From: Janthinobacterium sp. PAMC25594
GTDB lineage: Bacteria; Pseudomonadota; Gammaproteobacteria; Burkholderiales; Burkholderiaceae_D
Direction: 5' to 3'
Assembly: GCF_019443505.1 (NCBI RefSeq)
Contig: NZ_CP080377.1
Location: forward strand, 4,340,001 to 4,404,000
DNA: 64,000 nucleotides
In this document: positions 9,796 to 20,177 of the stretch, piece after piece
Numbering within the stretch: position 1 is the stretch's first letter
Layout: each line of letters begins with the position of its first letter
Translations under genes and position numbers: made by a program
Notes under the pieces: model-generated
Told to the model about the DNA's origin: nothing
The model's database searches: none
Seen by the model: the letters and a program-made list of their open reading frames with translations, nothing else

Positions 9796-9806
9796 ACAGG
9801 AACCCC

Positions 9807-11021
9807 ATGACATTGCACTCTTCCCGTCCCAGCCTGAAAACCGTCCTCATCGCCAGCGGCGTCGTGCTGACCCTGGCGATGGGCGTGCGCCATGGGCTGG
9901 GCTTCTGGATGCAGCCGATCTCGCAAGCGAATGGCTGGACGCGCGAAACGTATTCGCTGGCGCTGGCCATGCAAAACCTGATGTGGGGCGTCTTCGGTCC
10001 GTTCGCCGGCATGGCGGCCGACCGTTTCGGCACCATGCGCGTCGTCATCGTCGGCGCCATCAGCTACATGGCGGGCCTGGTGTGGATGGCGCTCGTGACG
10101 CAACCCGTCCTGTTCATCGCCGGTTCCGGTATCTTCATCGGCCTGGCGCTGGCCTGCACGGCCTTCGGCGCCATCAGCGGCATCATCGGCCGCAGCGCGC
10201 CGCCCGAGCAGCGCTCGTGGGCCTTCGGCATCTCGTCGGCGGCCGGCTCGTTCGGCCAGTTCCTGATGATGCCGGTGGAGCAGCAGCTGATTTCCGCCGT
10301 GGGCTGGCAAAACGCCTTTTATGTGCTGGCCGCACTGGTACTGCTGGCCATGATCCCGATGGCTTTTTATTTGCGCGAGCCACCCGTCTCGCACGCCGGC
10401 GGCCCGCAGCAAAGCGTCGGCGCCGCCTTCAGCGAAGCCATCGCCAGCCGCTCGTTCTGGCTGCTGCTGGCAGGGTATTTTGTCTGCGGTTTCCAGCTGG
10501 TCTTCATCGGCGTGCATCTGCCGGCCTACCTGAAGGACCAGGGACTGATGAATCCGAACATCGCCGTCACGGCGCTGGCGCTGATCGGCCTGTTCAACAT
10601 CGTCGGCTCTTACTACGCGGGCAAACTCGGTGGCAAGATCGCCAAGCGCTACCTGCTGTCGGCCATCTACGTGACGCGCGCCGTGGTCATCACCGTGTTC
10701 CTGCTGGCGCCATTGTCGGCGTGGTCCGTGTATCTGTTTGCCGCCGGCATGGGCGTGCTGTGGCTGTCGACCGTGCCGCTGACGAACGGCATCATCGCCG
10801 GTATTTTCGGCGTCAAGCACCTGTCGATGCTGGCCGGGATGGTGTTCTTCTCGCACCAGGTGGGCAGTTTCCTGGGCGCGTGGCTGGGCGGCTATCTGTA
10901 CGAGCACCAGGGCAGTTACCACATCGTGTGGATGATCACCATCGGCCTGGGCTTGCTGGCCGCGCTGATCAACCTGCCCATCGACGAGCGCGCCGTCAAG
11001 CGCACGGCGGTGGCGGCATAA
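9807..11021 (+). CDS. Major facilitator superfamily transporter
   Basis: A 404-residue carrier with about 12 hydrophobic segments, resembling the monocarboxylate/oxalate-formate branch of MFS (GMAADRFGTMR in the first cytoplasmic loop). ATG 9807 has AGGA at 9798-9801; the alternative GTG 9792 overlaps the preceding stop and has no ribosome site. The dehydrogenase upstream suggests a linked uptake-and-oxidation pair, but the substrate is unknown. Its stop codon overlaps the start of a 41-residue membrane ORF (TAATG). Confidence 0.88.
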   Translation: MTLHSSRPSLKTVLIASGVVLTLAMGVRHGLGFWMQPISQANGWTRETYSLALAMQNLMWGVFGPFAGMAADRFGTMRVVIVGAISYMAGLVWMALVTQPVLFIAGSGIFIGLALACTAFGAISGIIGRSAPPEQRSWAFGISSAAGSFGQFLMMPVEQQLISAVGWQNAFYVLAALVLLAMIPMAFYLREPPVSHAGGPQQSVGAAFSEAIASRSFWLLLAGYFVCGFQLVFIGVHLPAYLKDQGLMNPNIAVTALALIGLFNIVGSYYAGKLGGKIAKRYLLSAIYVTRAVVITVFLLAPLSAWSVYLFAAGMGVLWLSTVPLTNGIIAGIFGVKHLSMLAGMVFFSHQVGSFLGAWLGGYLYEHQGSYHIVWMITIGLGLLAALINLPIDERAVKRTAVAA

Positions 11022-11146
11022 TGGGGCGCTGGCGCACATGGCTGTGGCGTCTGACTGGCGCCGTGCTGCTGGCCATCGTCTTCCTGGCCTATCTGCGCCC
11101 CGACTTCATGCTCGACCTGGCGAACCGCTTCTGGATGTGCATGTAG
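11021..11146 (+). CDS. 41-residue single-helix membrane miniprotein
   Basis: The last base of the MFS stop is the first base of this ATG (TAATG), a classical translational-coupling arrangement. The product has a basic N-terminus (MGRWRTWLWRL), one hydrophobic stretch of about 15 residues and a short tail ending MCM, so N-in single-pass membrane topology is likely. It could be a small partner of the MFS carrier, or a non-functional overlap ORF. The evidence is geometry plus composition only; I recognise no family. Confidence 0.5.
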   Translation: MGRWRTWLWRLTGAVLLAIVFLAYLRPDFMLDLANRFWMCM

Positions 11147-11176
11147 GCTGCGCGGGCGCAAGGTAGTTTGCGAAAA

Positions 11177-11298
11177 GTCGGATTACGCTGGAAGTCGGAT
11201 TACGCCAGAAGTCGGATTACGCTACGCTAATCCGACCTACCCGACCTGCCGTCAGCGTATTTGCGTAGGTCGGATTAGGCCGCAGGCCGTAATCCGAC
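11177..11298. repeat. REP-type GTCGGATTA repeats and hairpins upstream of RAYT
   Basis: GTCGGATTA occurs at 11177, 11194 and 11211 (17-bp period), then inverted as TAATCCGAC at 11228-11236, giving a hairpin 11211-11236. A second hairpin, 11269-11298, pairs GTCGGATTA plus GGCC with GGCC plus TAATCCGAC around a short loop and one bulged G. This is the layout of REP/BIME elements that accompany RAYT transposases; the same sequence recurs downstream of the gene. Confidence 0.85.
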
Positions 11299-11476
11299 AA
11301 CACCGCGAAATAAGCAATATCGACGGCGCTTAGGCCGCAGGCCGTAATCCGACAACACCGGGAAATAAGCAATATCGAGGGCGCTTAGGCCGCAGGCCAT
11401 AATCCGACAACACCGGGAAATAAGCAATATCGATGGCGCTCAGGCCGCAGGCCGTAATCCGACAACACCCGAAATC
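11276..11476. repeat. Tandem 55-bp repeats (three units plus a diverged fourth)
   Basis: Units begin at 11276, 11331, 11386 and 11441 with an exact 55-bp period and only a few differences among the first three. Each carries the GGCCGCAGGCC half-hairpin, TAATCCGACAACACC and GAAATAAGCAATATCGA. The fourth unit diverges after GACAACACC and runs into the RAYT start codon at 11477. The units abut with no unique spacers, so this is not CRISPR. This array and the REP hairpins fill the 330-bp gap before the RAYT gene. Confidence 0.88.
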
Positions 11477-11965
11477 ATGCGATACCGACGCGCATTCCAG
11501 CCAGGCGGCAGCTTTTTCTTTACGGTGGTGACTGCCCGTCGCCGGCCCGTTTTTGCTACCGCCACTGCCGTGGATGTGCTGCGGGATGCTTTCCGCGCCG
11601 TGCGCCAGAAACGGCCATTCGACATCGAGGCCATTGTCATCCTGCCCGATCACCTGCATTGCATCTGGACCTTACCTGCAGGCGATGCCGATTTCATGAC
11701 GCGCTGGAGGCTGATCAAGACGTGGTTCAGCAAGCATGCAGAATTGAAAGACGTTTGGCAGCATCGTTACTGGGAGCATGTGCTACGCGACGAGCGCGAC
11801 TTGATAAAGCATGTCGATTACATCCATTACAACCCCGTCAAGCATGACTTGGTGAGTAAAGTCATCGATTGGCCGTATTCCAGTTTTCACCGGTATGTAA
11901 AGCACGGCTTGTGTGCAGAGGATTGGGGTGGGGGTGGTGCGGCGATGGACGGTGTAGGGCGGTAG
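11477..11965 (+). CDS. REP-associated tyrosine transposase (RAYT, Y1/HUH family)
   Basis: A 162-residue single-domain Y1 transposase. The HUH metal motif is H59-L-H61 in PDHLHCIW and the catalytic tyrosine is expected at Y115 in DYIHYNPVKH, the same spacing as the E. coli REP transposase. Flanking REP hairpins (11211-11298 and 11991-12020) support assignment as a RAYT, a domesticated relative of IS200/IS605 transposases that acts on REP DNA. It lies between the MFS gene cluster and convergent recG. The frame is intact, so it may be functional. Confidence 0.92.
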   Translation: MRYRRAFQPGGSFFFTVVTARRRPVFATATAVDVLRDAFRAVRQKRPFDIEAIVILPDHLHCIWTLPAGDADFMTRWRLIKTWFSKHAELKDVWQHRYWEHVLRDERDLIKHVDYIHYNPVKHDLVSKVIDWPYSSFHRYVKHGLCAEDWGGGGAAMDGVGR

Positions 11966-11973
11966 TGAATGTT

Positions 11974-12020
11974 GTCGGATTGCGCCAGAAGTCGGATTAG
12001 CGCGCAGCGCGTAATCCGAC
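11974..12020. repeat. REP hairpin downstream of RAYT, touching the recG stop
   Basis: A GTCGGATT copy at 11974 is followed by a full hairpin at 11991-12020: GTCGGATTA-GCGC, a short loop, GCGC-G-TAATCCGAC. Its last base (12020) is also the outermost base of the recG stop codon on the minus strand, so the element ends on the gene. It may also serve as a transcript-end structure for recG. Confidence 0.82.
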
Positions 12021-14122
12021 TACACCTTCAAAAACTCTTCCTTGCCACCCAGCCAGCGCGCCAGATGCGCTTCCACGGTGGCCGCCGCCGCCGCGGTGGT
12101 GGTGTGCAGCAGATCGTGCGCCACGTCGCGAGCCTGATCGACTAACCATTGATCCGTTTCCAGGTCGGCGAAGCGCAGCATGGCCTGGCCGGACTGGCGC
12201 GCGCCGAGGAATTCCCCGGGGCCGCGGATTTCCAGGTCGCGGCGGGCGATTTCAAAACCGTCCGTCGTTTCGCGCATGGTCATCAAACGCTGGCGCGCCA
12301 CGCCGCCCAGCGGGCCTTGATACAGCAGCAGGCAGGCGCTGGCCGCCGTGCCGCGTCCCACGCGGCCGCGCAACTGGTGCAGCTGCGACAAACCAAAACG
12401 CTCGGCGTGCTCGATCACCATCAGCGAGGCGTTTGGCACGTCGACGCCCACCTCGATGACGGTGGTGGCCACCAGCACGTGGATCTGGCCGGCGATGAAG
12501 GCATCCATCACTTCCTGCTTTTCCGCCGCTTTCAAGCGGCCGTGCACGAGGCCTACCTGCAGCGCGGGCAGGGCATCGGCGAGCATCATGCAGGTGTCGG
12601 TGGCCGTCTGCAGCTGCAGCGCTTCCGATTCCTCGATCAGCGGACAGACCCAGTACACTTGCCGGCCTTCCAGCGCGGCCGCATACACGCGGGCGATGAC
12701 CTCGTCGCGCCGGTTCTGGTCGATGGCGCGCGTGACGATGGGGCTGCGTCCGGGCGGCAGCTCGTCGATCACCGACACTTCCAGGTCGGCGTAATACGTC
12801 ATGGCCAGGGTGCGCGGGATCGGCGTGGCCGACATCATCAGCTGGTGCGGCACGGCCGCGCTGTCGCCCTTGTTGCGCAGGGTCAGGCGCTGACCCACGC
12901 CGAAGCGGTGCTGCTCGTCGACGATCACCAGGCCCAGTTTGGCAAACAGCACATTGTCCTGGATCAGCGCGTGCGTGCCGATCACCAGCTGCGCTTCGCC
13001 CGATTCGATCAGGGCCAGCGCCGCCGTCTTTTCCTTTTTCTTCAGGCTGCCCGTCAGCCAGGCCACCTTCACGCCCAGCGGCTCCATCCAGGCGGCGATC
13101 TTGCGGAAGTGCTGCTCGGCCAGGATCTCCGTGGGCGCCATCAGCGCGGCCTGGTAGCCGCTGTCGATCGCCTGCGTGGCGGACAACGCCGCCACCACCG
13201 TCTTGCCGCTGCCGACGTCGCCCTGCAGCAGGCGCTGCATCGGATACGGCTGGCGCAGGTCGGCGCGGATTTCCTCGAGCACGCGCGCCTGTGCGCCCGT
13301 CAGCTTGAAGGGCAGGGCGGCGCCGAAGGCGTCCGATAAAGTGCCGACGATGGGCAGGGACGCCGCGCCTTTCGAGCGGCGCGCGCGCTGGGCGCGTTTC
13401 AGCGACAGCTGCTGCGCCAGAAGCTCATCGAATTTCATGCGCACCCAGGCCGGGTGCGAGCGGTCCATCAGCGCGCTTTCATCGATGTCCTGCGGCGGAT
13501 AGTGCAGCAGGTGCACGGCGGCGCGGAACGGCGACAGCTGCATCTGGCGCAACAGCTCGTCAGGCAAGGTGTCGTGCCAGTCGATGCGGCGCATGGCGTC
13601 GGCGATTTCGCGCCGCAGCACGTGCTGCGACAAGCCTTCGCCGGACGGATACACGGGTGTCAGCGCCGTGGGCAGCGGCGCGCCCTCGTTGACCACTTTA
13701 TACGTCGGGTGCACCATCTCGGCGCCGAAAAAGCCGTGTTTGAGTTCGGCGCGCGCGCGTACCCGCGTGCCTTCGGCCAGTTGCTTGACCTGGCTGCCGT
13801 AGAAATTCATGAAACGCAGCAGCAAATTGCCCGTTTCGTCGGCAATCGTCACCAGCAATTGCTTGCGCGGCTTGAAATTGACTTCGCATTTGGTGACGAC
13901 GCCTTCCACTTGCCACGACTCGCCGCCGCGCAGGCAGGCGTCGCGTATCGTGTAGACCTTGGTCTCATCCTCGTAGCGCATCGGCAAGTGCAGCACCAGG
14001 TCCATATCCGTGCGCAGGCCCAGTTTGGCCAGCCGGCTTTCCGTGCTGACCACCTTTTTGACGGCTTTCGGCTTCGCGGCGGGCTTGGCTGTGGGAGGAA
14101 GATCGGGCTTGGGATCGGACAT
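12020..14122 (-). CDS. recG: ATP-dependent DNA helicase RecG
   Basis: A 700-residue RecG (E. coli 693) that remodels stalled forks and Holliday junctions. The start is set at ATG 14122, giving MSDPKPDLPP; the open frame extends further upstream to 14263 but that part would overlap the promoter region of the divergent queA. Visible features are the N-terminal wedge/OB region, Walker A GDVGSGKT, the DEQH box in VDEQHRFGVGQR, SATPIPRT, and the C-terminal motif QLRGRVGRG. It has a slightly extended Ala/Lys/Pro-rich N-terminus. The 3' end abuts a REP hairpin. Confidence 0.95.
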   Translation of the reverse strand: MSDPKPDLPPTAKPAAKPKAVKKVVSTESRLAKLGLRTDMDLVLHLPMRYEDETKVYTIRDACLRGGESWQVEGVVTKCEVNFKPRKQLLVTIADETGNLLLRFMNFYGSQVKQLAEGTRVRARAELKHGFFGAEMVHPTYKVVNEGAPLPTALTPVYPSGEGLSQHVLRREIADAMRRIDWHDTLPDELLRQMQLSPFRAAVHLLHYPPQDIDESALMDRSHPAWVRMKFDELLAQQLSLKRAQRARRSKGAASLPIVGTLSDAFGAALPFKLTGAQARVLEEIRADLRQPYPMQRLLQGDVGSGKTVVAALSATQAIDSGYQAALMAPTEILAEQHFRKIAAWMEPLGVKVAWLTGSLKKKEKTAALALIESGEAQLVIGTHALIQDNVLFAKLGLVIVDEQHRFGVGQRLTLRNKGDSAAVPHQLMMSATPIPRTLAMTYYADLEVSVIDELPPGRSPIVTRAIDQNRRDEVIARVYAAALEGRQVYWVCPLIEESEALQLQTATDTCMMLADALPALQVGLVHGRLKAAEKQEVMDAFIAGQIHVLVATTVIEVGVDVPNASLMVIEHAERFGLSQLHQLRGRVGRGTAASACLLLYQGPLGGVARQRLMTMRETTDGFEIARRDLEIRGPGEFLGARQSGQAMLRFADLETDQWLVDQARDVAHDLLHTTTAAAAATVEAHLARWLGGKEEFLKV

Positions 14123-14300
14123 ATGCAAGGTTTTGGTGCCGCTAGCGTAAAATAGAGGGTTGTCCGGCACACCCTGTGCGTACCGCAGTCGTAATTTGTT
14201 GCGGCGGATTATTGTAATGCCTGTATAGGCGCACAGTATAGTGCCAGATGTTCCATTGCGCACTCCTAATCATTTTTGACGTACTTTTGAAGCAAAACGC

Positions 14301-16498
<2,198 letters not shown>

Positions 16499-16645
16499 GA
16501 AAAGCTTAGCTTGAGCCCTGGCGGCGGCAGGGCCGGAAGTTTTGTGTATTGGTGCTTGGACTGGGGCGATAAAGCATTGCATAATGCCTTTTTAGCCCCA
16601 CTTAAAGTTGCCATGCCTGCAATTCGGGTTATGACGTATAGCCAA

Positions 16646-16654
16646 TGCTAGAAT
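16646..16654 (+). promoter_or_regulatory. Candidate extended -10 promoter for yajC-secDF
   Basis: TGCTAGAAT, an extended -10 element, lies 41 bp before the yajC GTG start, inside the 196-bp gap after tgt. This would let the secretion genes be transcribed apart from queA-tgt. No good -35 is seen; visual prediction. Confidence 0.45.
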
Positions 16655-16694
16655 ACAGCGCTATTTTTTCAAACTGATTAGAACTGGAGTCACC

Positions 16695-17027
16695 GTGTTT
16701 TTCATTTCCAACGCTTATGCGCAAGCCCCAACCGACGCCCTCGGCTTCGGCGGCAACCTGACCAGCTTCCTGCCGCTGGTATTGATGTTCGTGGTCATGT
16801 ATTTCCTGATGATCCGTCCACAGCAAAAACGCGCCAAAGAACAACGGGCGATGATGGACGCGCTGGCCAAGGGGGACGAAGTCGTCACCGCTGGCGGCAT
16901 GCTGGGCCGTGTTGTCAAGGTAGTGGACGCTTACGTCACCATCGAAGTGGCGACCGGCACCGAAGTCACGGTGCAAAAGAGCTCCATCACCACCTTGCTG
17001 CCTAAAGGCACCCTGAAGGCGCTGTAA
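16695..17027 (+). CDS. yajC: Preprotein translocase accessory subunit YajC
   Basis: YajC, 110 residues, a small inner-membrane partner of SecDF. GTG 16695 is used because GGAG sits at 16686-16689 and no ATG gives the full N-terminus. One membrane helix (FLPLVLMFVVMYFLM) is followed by the conserved IRPQQKRAKEQ and a cytoplasmic domain with GDEVVTAGGMLGRV. Its place before secD is the standard order. Confidence 0.95.
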   Translation: MFFISNAYAQAPTDALGFGGNLTSFLPLVLMFVVMYFLMIRPQQKRAKEQRAMMDALAKGDEVVTAGGMLGRVVKVVDAYVTIEVATGTEVTVQKSSITTLLPKGTLKAL

Positions 17028-17123
17028 TTCCTCGCTGTCATTGCCTCGGCAATGATGCCCCGGGGCGGCTACCCGCCGCCCCTCGCGACGCCTCCGACGC
17101 TCAACACTGAACGCTGAATCACT

Positions 17124-18989
17124 ATGAATCGCTATCCTGCCTGGAAATACATCATCATCGTCGTCGCCTTATTGCTGGGCGCACTCTATACGGCGCCCAA
17201 TTATTTCGGTGAATCACCGGCGCTGCAAGTAACCAGCGGCAAGTCGACTGTCAAAGTGACGGCCGAGCTGATGACGCAAGTCGCGGAAATATTGACGAAA
17301 GAAAACGTCAAGTCGGAAGGTGTCACCATGGATGGCGCTGGCAACCTCGCCTCCGTGCGCGTGCGTTTCGCCGATCCCGATACCCAGTTCAAGGCAAAAC
17401 TGGTGCTGGAAAAGGACCTGAATACGGATGCCAGCGACCCTGCGTACATCGTGACGGTCAACCTGCAAGCCAATACGCCGATGTGGATGCAAAAATTGCA
17501 TGCCTTGCCCATGTACCTGGGCCTGGATTTGCGCGGTGGCGTGCACTTCCTGATGCAGGTCGATGCGAAAGCCGTACTGAACAAGAAAATCCAGGGCGTC
17601 CAGTCCGCCGCGCGTAGCGTGCTGCGCGACAAGAATATCCGTCACGCCGGCATCGAGCGCGTGGGCGACAGCGTGCAGATCAACTTCCGCGACGCGGAAA
17701 CGCGCCTGAAGGCCAAGAATGTGCTGTCCGACCAGATGTCGGAACTGGCTTTCGCCGATGCGGGCGAAGGCAGCGATTTGAAACTGAACATCACCCTGAA
17801 ACCGGCGGCCCTGAAAGCGACCATCGACGAAGGCGTGAAACAGAATATCTCCACCCTGTCCAAGCGCGTCAATGAGCTGGGCGTGTCCGAGCCGCTGATC
17901 CAGCAGCAAGGTCCTGACCGTATCGTGGTGCAGCTGCCTGGCGTGCAGGACGTGGCTCGCGCGAAAGCCATCATCGGCCGCACGGCCACGCTGGAAGTGC
18001 GCCTGGTCGACGAAGGCATCGTGCCTGGCACCGAACTGTCGAGCGCCATCCCGTTCAACTCGGAATTGTTTACGGTTGGCAAAGGCGTGCCTGTCGTGCT
18101 GTCGAAAGACGTGATCCTGACGGGCGACTATATCTCCAGCGCCACGGCCAGCTTCGACCAGAACCAGCAAGCGGCCGTGTCGATCGACCTGAACGGCGAC
18201 GGCGGCCGCAAGATGCGCGAAGCGACGCGCGAACGCGTGGGCAAGCGCATGGCCATCGTGCTGTTTGAAAAGGGCAAGCCGGAAGTGTTGTCGGTGGCGA
18301 CCATCCAGCAGGAACTCGGTTCGCGCTTCCAGATCACCGGCATGGGCGGCGCGGAAAACGCGAATGAACTGGCGCTGCTGCTGCGCTCGGGCGCCTTGTC
18401 CGCACCGATGACGGTCATCGAGGAACGCACGATCGGACCGCAACTGGGCGCGGAAAACATCGCCAAGGGCTTCCACTCGACCCTGTATGGCTTCATCGCC
18501 ATCGCCATCTTCATGATCGCCTACTACATGCTGTTCGGCGCCTTCAGCGTGCTGGCCCTGGCCACCAACCTGCTGCTGCTGGTCGGCCTGCTGTCGATGA
18601 TCCAGGTGACGCTGACCTTGCCAGGTATCGCCGCGATCGCGCTGGCGCTGGGCATGGCGATTGACGCCAACGTGCTGATCAATGAACGTATCCGTGAAGA
18701 GTTGCGTGCCGGCAGTACGCCACAAGCGGCGATCTCCGCCGGCTTCGACCGTGCATGGGCCACGATTCTCGACTCGAACGTGACCACCCTGATCGTCGGC
18801 CTGGCGTTGCTGGCCTTCGGCAGCGGTCCCGTGCGCGGCTTTGCCGTTGTGCATTGCCTGGGCATCCTGACGTCGATGTTCTCCTCCGTGTTCGTGTCGC
18901 GCGGCGTGGTCAACCTCTGGTATGGCCGCAAGAAAAAGCTGACGACCTTGTCGATCGGCACGGTGTGGGTGCCGGGCACGAGCAAATAA
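17124..18989 (+). CDS. secD: Protein translocase subunit SecD
   Basis: SecD, 621 residues, an RND-fold proton-driven partner of SecYEG that pulls exported protein into the periplasm. It has an N-terminal helix, the large P1 periplasmic domain, the conserved DLRGGVHFLMQVD near residue 134, and about five C-terminal helices with GMAIDANVLINERIREE. A GC-rich hairpin (17062-17082, without a T-run) lies in the 96-bp gap after yajC. No strong Shine-Dalgarno precedes the ATG, which may lower expression relative to neighbours. Confidence 0.97.
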   Translation: MNRYPAWKYIIIVVALLLGALYTAPNYFGESPALQVTSGKSTVKVTAELMTQVAEILTKENVKSEGVTMDGAGNLASVRVRFADPDTQFKAKLVLEKDLNTDASDPAYIVTVNLQANTPMWMQKLHALPMYLGLDLRGGVHFLMQVDAKAVLNKKIQGVQSAARSVLRDKNIRHAGIERVGDSVQINFRDAETRLKAKNVLSDQMSELAFADAGEGSDLKLNITLKPAALKATIDEGVKQNISTLSKRVNELGVSEPLIQQQGPDRIVVQLPGVQDVARAKAIIGRTATLEVRLVDEGIVPGTELSSAIPFNSELFTVGKGVPVVLSKDVILTGDYISSATASFDQNQQAAVSIDLNGDGGRKMREATRERVGKRMAIVLFEKGKPEVLSVATIQQELGSRFQITGMGGAENANELALLLRSGALSAPMTVIEERTIGPQLGAENIAKGFHSTLYGFIAIAIFMIAYYMLFGAFSVLALATNLLLLVGLLSMIQVTLTLPGIAAIALALGMAIDANVLINERIREELRAGSTPQAAISAGFDRAWATILDSNVTTLIVGLALLAFGSGPVRGFAVVHCLGILTSMFSSVFVSRGVVNLWYGRKKKLTTLSIGTVWVPGTSK

Positions 18990-19079
18990 GCGGCGGCCCC
19001 GACTCACCCAATAGCGACAACAGCGATCGCGTCCGGTGGCACAACCGCCGGGCGCACAGAATAGAACTCAGAGGATTTC

Positions 19080-20102
19080 ATGGAATTTTTCCGGATCAAA
19101 AAAGATATTCCCTTCATGCGCCATGCGTTGATTTTCAACGTCATTTCGGCCGTGACCTTCCTTGCCGCCGTCTTCTTCCTGTTCCACAAGGGCTTGCACC
19201 TGTCCGTGGAATTCAAGGGCGGCACCGTGCTGGAGGTGAAGTACCCGAAAGCGGCCAACCTTGAAGGCATACGCGGCACCCTGATCGGCATGGGCTACGA
19301 AGAACCTGGCGTGACCAGCTTCGATACGGCGCGCGACGTGATGATCCGCCTGCCGGTGGAAAAGGGCGTGACTGCCGCGAATACCTCGCAGCGCGTGTTC
19401 GAAACCCTGTGCAAGGTCGAGCAAGGCACGACCAAGGGCATCGATACCGTCACCGATAAAGGCGAGCATGTGATCAAGAGCGCCTGCCTGGACGCCGCCG
19501 GCAACGAAGCGCTGGTGCTGCAGAAAGTCGAATTCGTCGGCCCGCAAGTGGGCGACGAATTGACGCAGAACGGTCTGAACGCGCTGGTGGTGGTGATCCT
19601 GGGCGTGATGGCTTACCTGGCCGTGCGCTTCGAGTGGAAATACGCCGTGTCGGCGATTATCGCCAACTTGCATGACGTGGTGATCATCCTGGGCTTCTTC
19701 GCTTTCTTCCAGTGGGAATTCTCGCTGACGGTGCTGGCGGCGATCCTGGCGGTGCTGGGCTACTCGGTCAACGAATCGGTGGTGATCTTTGACCGTATCC
19801 GCGAAAACTTCCGCAAGCAGCGCAAGGCGACCGTGCATGAAGTGATCGACAGCGCGATCACCAGCACCATTTCGCGTACCATCATCACCCACGGTTCGAC
19901 CCAGATGATGGTGCTGTCGATGCTGGTCTTCGGCGGCCAGACCCTGCACCATTTCGCACTGGCGCTGACCATCGGTATCTGCTTCGGTATTTACTCGTCC
20001 GTGTTCGTCGCGGCCTCGATCGCCATGTGGCTGGGCGTCAAGCGCGAAGACTTGATCAAGCCGGTCAAGGAAAAAGACGAAACCGACGGCGCCGTGGTGT
20101 AA
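19080..20102 (+). CDS. secF: Protein translocase subunit SecF
   Basis: SecF, 340 residues, which forms a heteromer with SecD. N-terminal helix followed by the VEFKGGT segment, a periplasmic domain and five C-terminal helices with GYSVNESVVIFDRIREN. GAGGAT just upstream supports ATG 19080. A loop of about 35 residues rich in charged and Thr residues (about 88-125) seems longer than in E. coli SecF. A terminator follows at 20134. Confidence 0.97.
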   Translation: MEFFRIKKDIPFMRHALIFNVISAVTFLAAVFFLFHKGLHLSVEFKGGTVLEVKYPKAANLEGIRGTLIGMGYEEPGVTSFDTARDVMIRLPVEKGVTAANTSQRVFETLCKVEQGTTKGIDTVTDKGEHVIKSACLDAAGNEALVLQKVEFVGPQVGDELTQNGLNALVVVILGVMAYLAVRFEWKYAVSAIIANLHDVVIILGFFAFFQWEFSLTVLAAILAVLGYSVNESVVIFDRIRENFRKQRKATVHEVIDSAITSTISRTIITHGSTQMMVLSMLVFGGQTLHHFALALTIGICFGIYSSVFVAASIAMWLGVKREDLIKPVKEKDETDGAVV

Positions 20103-20133
20103 GCGCAGGGCTTTTTGCAGCTTGAATGAAGAA

Positions 20134-20164
20134 CGATCACCGTTTGCGGTGGTCGTTTTTTTTT
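20134..20164 (+). terminator. Rho-independent terminator after secF
   Basis: ACGATCACCG-TTTG-CGGTGGTCGT (one G-U pair) followed by eight or more T. It ends the queA-sec transcript 32 bp after secF and lies only 14 bp before the next start codon. Confidence 0.85.
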
Positions 20165-20177
20165 GTGGTGGATGACG

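Noticed and set aside
9792..9806. GTG 9792 as the MFS start
   Set aside because: It overlaps the previous stop and lacks a ribosome site, while ATG 9807 has AGGA at good spacing.
11276..11476. Regularly spaced 55-bp repeats resembling a CRISPR array
   Set aside because: Units abut directly with no unique spacers, and no cas genes are nearby; the context is REP/RAYT.
17062..17082. GGGGCGG/CCGCCCC hairpin between yajC and secD as a terminator
   Set aside because: No T-run follows and the genes form a conserved operon; more likely an RNA-stability element.
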